Assembly: GCA_036845225.1 (NCBI GenBank)
Contig: DAIUEJ010000011.1
Span: 1 to 63,499, forward strand
Source: FEN-680 sp036845225
GTDB taxonomy: Bacteria > Actinomycetota > Geothermincolia > Fen-727 > Anoxymicrobiaceae
Length of the DNA stretch: 63,499 nt
Direction: 5' to 3'
In this document: one piece after another, positions 61,121-63,499 of the stretch
How positions within the stretch are numbered: position 1 is the stretch's first letter
How the letters are laid out: every line of letters begins with the position of its first letter
Notes under the pieces: model-generated
What the model was told of the DNA's origin: nothing
What the model saw: the letters and a program-made list of their open reading frames with translations, nothing else
The model's database searches: none
Translations under genes and position numbers: made by a program

Positions 61121-61957
61121 TCAGTCCGCGGCGTCATCCTTCAGGCCCGGGATGACCTCCAGGGCGTTCTTGTAGTAGAGGCGCTCGCGCACGTCATCGC
61201 CGATGTCGATGTCCGCCAGCTCCGTCATGATGCGCTGCCTGGAGACGAGCGGGTAGTCGCTGCCCAGAAGGGCTTTCTCCTTGACCGGGCCTTTCATGTA
61301 AGACCAGACGATGTCCGGCACTCGTTTGGGCGCCCACCCCGCGATGTTGAAATAGACGTTCTGGTTGCGGTGGGCGACCGCGAGCGCCTCCTCGTACCAC
61401 GGCCATCCGAAGTGCGCGATGATGAGCTTCAGGTCAGGGAAATCGACGGCCACCTCGTCCACGTCTATGGGCCTGCAGAACTTGAGCTTGGTGCCGGAGT
61501 GGAACTGGGTTCCCATGTGGAACAGCACCGGTATGCCGAGCTCCTGGGCCTCCTCGTACAGCGGGTACATCACCGGCTCGTTGACCTGGATCTCGCAGAG
61601 GTGCGGGACCAGCTTGAGCCCTCGCATGTCGTTCTCGCTCACGGCGCGGCGCAGCTCCTTGCGCGCGGCCTCGCCCTTGTTGGGGTCGACGCTCGCGAAC
61701 CCGATGAGGCGGTCGGGGTTCTTGCTCACCGTCTCGGCGACCAGCTCGTTGGAGACGCGATAGCCCCACTGCACCTCCGCGTCGACGGCGACTATCACTG
61801 AGGTGGACACTCCCGCCGCATCCATGTCGCTTATGGTGTCCTCTATGCTCGGCAAGTTGTTCGCGAACACCCTGACGTAGTTCTCCCGCATCGCCTCGGG
61901 CATGGACATGATGGCCTCGGCGGTCCAGAGTTGCGCGTGCGTGTCGATCACCTGCAT
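61121..61957 (-). CDS. Amidohydrolase-2 family metal-dependent hydrolase
   Basis: 278 residues from ATG 61957 (GGGGGGA upstream). TIM-barrel amidohydrolase of the PF04909 type: LIAHFGWPWYEEAL near 188 and LLGSDYPL near 245 supply His and Asp ligands, with LFHMGTQF near 155. The N-terminal motif is IDTHAQLW, with Gln where the family usually has the second His of DxHxH, so the metal site may be altered. Relatives include decarboxylases and lactone hydrolases. Function not assigned. Confidence 0.85.
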   Translation of the reverse strand: MQVIDTHAQLWTAEAIMSMPEAMRENYVRVFANNLPSIEDTISDMDAAGVSTSVIVAVDAEVQWGYRVSNELVAETVSKNPDRLIGFASVDPNKGEAARKELRRAVSENDMRGLKLVPHLCEIQVNEPVMYPLYEEAQELGIPVLFHMGTQFHSGTKLKFCRPIDVDEVAVDFPDLKLIIAHFGWPWYEEALAVAHRNQNVYFNIAGWAPKRVPDIVWSYMKGPVKEKALLGSDYPLVSRQRIMTELADIDIGDDVRERLYYKNALEVIPGLKDDAAD

Positions 61958-62080
61958 TGGAGTCCCCCCGCTCTCATTGCCGTAATCCGGCAGGTCGTGA
62001 ATGCCCTGGTACAGTATAGGCGATTTACCTGTACGACTCCGGCTCGGCGCGTGCCGGCGATGACCTCCGGGCACAGAAAA

Positions 62081-62113
62081 ACGCACCACTGGTGCCTGAC
62101 CCCGGTGGTGCGT
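62081..62113. repeat. Variable-arm palindrome (family A), copy 5
   Basis: Arms ACGCACCAC (62081-62089) and GTGGTGCGT (62105-62113), core TGGTGCCTGACCCC. Located just after the pyrophosphatase stop. Confidence 0.78.
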
Positions 62114-62127
62114 AATAACGGTCGCGC

Positions 62128-62613
62128 TCAGACTACTGAAGCGTTCAGGTATTCCTTGGTCTTCTTCGCGTCTTCCCAGCCCTCGCTGGTGACGACCTTC
62201 GCCTCGAGTCTCTTGTAGGTGAGGAAGAAGTTCTCGATCTCGTTCAGGAGGTGCGGGGGGACCTCGTGGATGTCCTGCATGTGCCGCCACCTCGGGTCGG
62301 ACACCGGGACCCCGAGCACCTTGTTGTCCGGGCCTTTCTCGTCGCGCATCTGGAGCATCCCGATCGGCCTGGCGTCGATGAGGCAGCCCGAGAACGTCGG
62401 CTCCTCGATGAGCACAAGGATGTCCACCTCGTCGCCGTCCTCCGCCAGAGTGCCCTCGATGAAGCCGTAGTCGGCCGGGTAATGGACAGAGCTGTACAGC
62501 ACCCTGTTCAGCTTGATGCGGTCGCTGTCATGGTCGTACTCGTACTTGTTGCGGCTTCCTTTCGGAACCTCTACGACGACCTCTACAATGTCTGGGAAAT
62601 CGTCCCCGATCAT
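62128..62613 (-). CDS. ppa: Inorganic pyrophosphatase (family I)
   Basis: 161 residues from ATG 62613 (GGGGGTCC upstream). Soluble family I features: EVPKGSRNKYEYD near 15, YPADYGFIEGTLAEDGDEVDILVL near 45-68 (the metal-binding Asp cluster DGDEVD) and the C-terminal HFF-type end. It hydrolyses pyrophosphate, including that made by the two AMP-forming acyl-CoA synthetases nearby. Confidence 0.95.
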   Translation of the reverse strand: MIGDDFPDIVEVVVEVPKGSRNKYEYDHDSDRIKLNRVLYSSVHYPADYGFIEGTLAEDGDEVDILVLIEEPTFSGCLIDARPIGMLQMRDEKGPDNKVLGVPVSDPRWRHMQDIHEVPPHLLNEIENFFLTYKRLEAKVVTSEGWEDAKKTKEYLNASVV

Positions 62614-62827
62614 CAGGACCCCCTTTGGTCGCTTGAAGTATCTGCAAATTATGCGGTAAAACCCGCCCCACGACAAGAGAAACGCGCGGGCTGACGCATG
62701 CGGCCAGACGTGCCCAGCCGCTATCAACCAAAACAGGTGAAACGAACGGCCCGTCGAAATACTGTATCGATTCTGCGTGGCGGATGGTTTTCCGACGGAG
62801 CCGACGGCTCGGTAAGGAGGGGGCGGC

Positions 62828-63388
62828 ATGAGGAAGATGCTCGTACTGGTGACCGTGGCGCTTCTGGCGATCACGGCGGCGGCGCTGGCGGGTTGCGGGG
62901 GAAACTCGGCTCAAGCCAAGACCCTTACCGCGACTGCCGACGCGGCTTACGCAAAGATAAGCACACAACTGGACGCGCTCCAGTCTCAGCTCACCCCGGT
63001 GCTCGGCGGCGCGGTCACCGGTAATTTCTCGACGCTGACACCGACGACCCTGGCTGGCGCCATCACAGCCATGGACCTGATCCTCTCCCAGATGCCCGCG
63101 GGAAAGGCAGACTACCAGAAGGTTGCCTCGTTGTCGGGCGTGCCTGACTACTCGAGCTATGCCACCGCGATGATCAAGGCGATCGACGCCAACACCGCTG
63201 TCCTTAACGAGAGCAAGCAGCTCATAAACAGCCTGGCGCCGCTGGTGCAATCGGGGAACGCCGCGGGCCTCACGCAGTTCTTCGCGGCCAACGGGGCTGA
63301 GCTCACCAAGTTGCAGGACATGGGCACCGCCGCGAGCAAAGCCTACGACGACGCGCAGGCTATCAAGCAGTCGAAGAACCTGAAATAG
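62828..63388 (+). CDS. Lipoprotein of unknown function
   Basis: 186 residues. Signal peptide with the lipobox ALAGC near 19-23, then an Ala/Thr/Ser/Leu-rich, probably all-helical body (for example IDANTAVLNESKQLINSL). No catalytic motif or known domain. AAGGAGG lies 8 bases before the ATG. It forms its own transcription unit with a terminator downstream. Confidence 0.75.
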   Translation: MRKMLVLVTVALLAITAAALAGCGGNSAQAKTLTATADAAYAKISTQLDALQSQLTPVLGGAVTGNFSTLTPTTLAGAITAMDLILSQMPAGKADYQKVASLSGVPDYSSYATAMIKAIDANTAVLNESKQLINSLAPLVQSGNAAGLTQFFAANGAELTKLQDMGTAASKAYDDAQAIKQSKNLK

Positions 63389-63411
63389 GCTGCGGGGGCG
63401 ATGATTCGAAC

Positions 63412-63440
63412 GGGCCGGAGCCGCAAGCCCCGGCCCTTTT
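63412..63440 (+). terminator. Intrinsic terminator after the lipoprotein gene
   Basis: Stem GGGCCGG (63412-63418) and CCGGCCC (63430-63436), then TTTT. Confidence 0.8.
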
Positions 63441-63451
63441 CGTCTGCACGT

Positions 63452-63492
63452 AAAAACGCAAAAAAGGGGTCAGACCACTTTCTTGCGTTTTT
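63452..63492. repeat. Variable-arm palindrome (family A), copy 6
   Basis: Arms AAAAACGCAA (63452-63461) and TTGCGTTTTT (63483-63492), core GGGGTCAGACCAC, the inverse of the core at 50880-50912. Confidence 0.78.
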
Positions 63493-63499
63493 TCTAGGG

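Overview
The window is GC-rich, bacterial, and carries about 57 genes. The gene content points to a strictly anaerobic, iron-sulfur-rich bacterium. It has three loci for Hdr/formate/aldehyde redox enzymes, a glycyl radical enzyme, hgcAB, ClpC with a zinc finger, and a DtxR-type iron regulator rather than Fur. The best guess is a deep-branching anaerobic actinobacterium (OPB41/Geothermincolia-like). That assignment is inference, because no rRNA or ribosomal marker is present. No tRNA, rRNA, CRISPR array, prophage or transposase gene was found.

Layout. 0-9 kb: a DUF169 protein, a membrane-anchored ferredoxin, a fatty-acid/aromatic acyl-CoA set (two SDRs, a MaoC hydratase, an acyl-CoA dehydrogenase), a DUF192 protein and an M1 peptidase. 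9-18 kb: TrmO, an alpha/beta hydrolase, a CCA-adding enzyme, a glycyl radical enzyme with no activase nearby, a metallo-beta-lactamase-fold protein and ClpC. 18-23 kb: an hdrC-hdrB-hdrA operon whose HdrA is a double-length fusion with a Lys/Ala-rich tail. 23-34 kb: an aminotransferase, a homocitrate-synthase-like enzyme, a histidine kinase with a response regulator, two damaged genes (a repeat protein with an internal stop and a DMT transporter with a frameshift), an intact DMT paralogue, a DUF362 ferredoxin and an acetoacetate-decarboxylase-like protein. 34-45.6 kb: the central locus, ten co-directional, mostly overlapping genes: HdrC-like, MvhD-like, FrhB-like ferredoxin, FdhA, polyferredoxin, an HdrA-MvhD fusion, HdrA, a MoaD-like carrier, a tungsten aldehyde:ferredoxin oxidoreductase and its ferredoxin.

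The HdrA-MvhD fusion and the following HdrA are each split by an in-frame TGA at a position where paralogues have a redox Cys. Each TGA is followed at the right distance by a hairpin with a G in the first two loop positions. Both are therefore read here as selenoproteins that ordinary gene calling breaks into pieces.

45.6-49 kb: a feoA-feoA-feoB-feoC-dtxR iron-uptake operon with DtxR-type boxes on its promoter. 49-51 kb: a mercury-methylation operon (AbrB-type HgcC, a 30-residue Cys peptide, HgcA, HgcB) with a promoter followed directly by a perfect 20-bp palindrome. 51-58 kb: a cupredoxin lipoprotein, acs + satP acetate uptake/activation, a GH17-like lipoprotein and a second acs. 58-61 kb: pabA-pabB-pabC with an intrinsic terminator between its promoter and pabA, a likely attenuator. 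The window ends with an amidohydrolase, inorganic pyrophosphatase and a small lipoprotein.

Two dispersed small-palindrome families also run through the window. In one, a conserved core is flanked by arms that differ between copies yet stay self-complementary. The genes suggest a metabolism that activates acetate and acyl-CoAs and funnels electrons from formate/aldehyde and acyl-CoA oxidation through Hdr-type flavin-based bifurcation.
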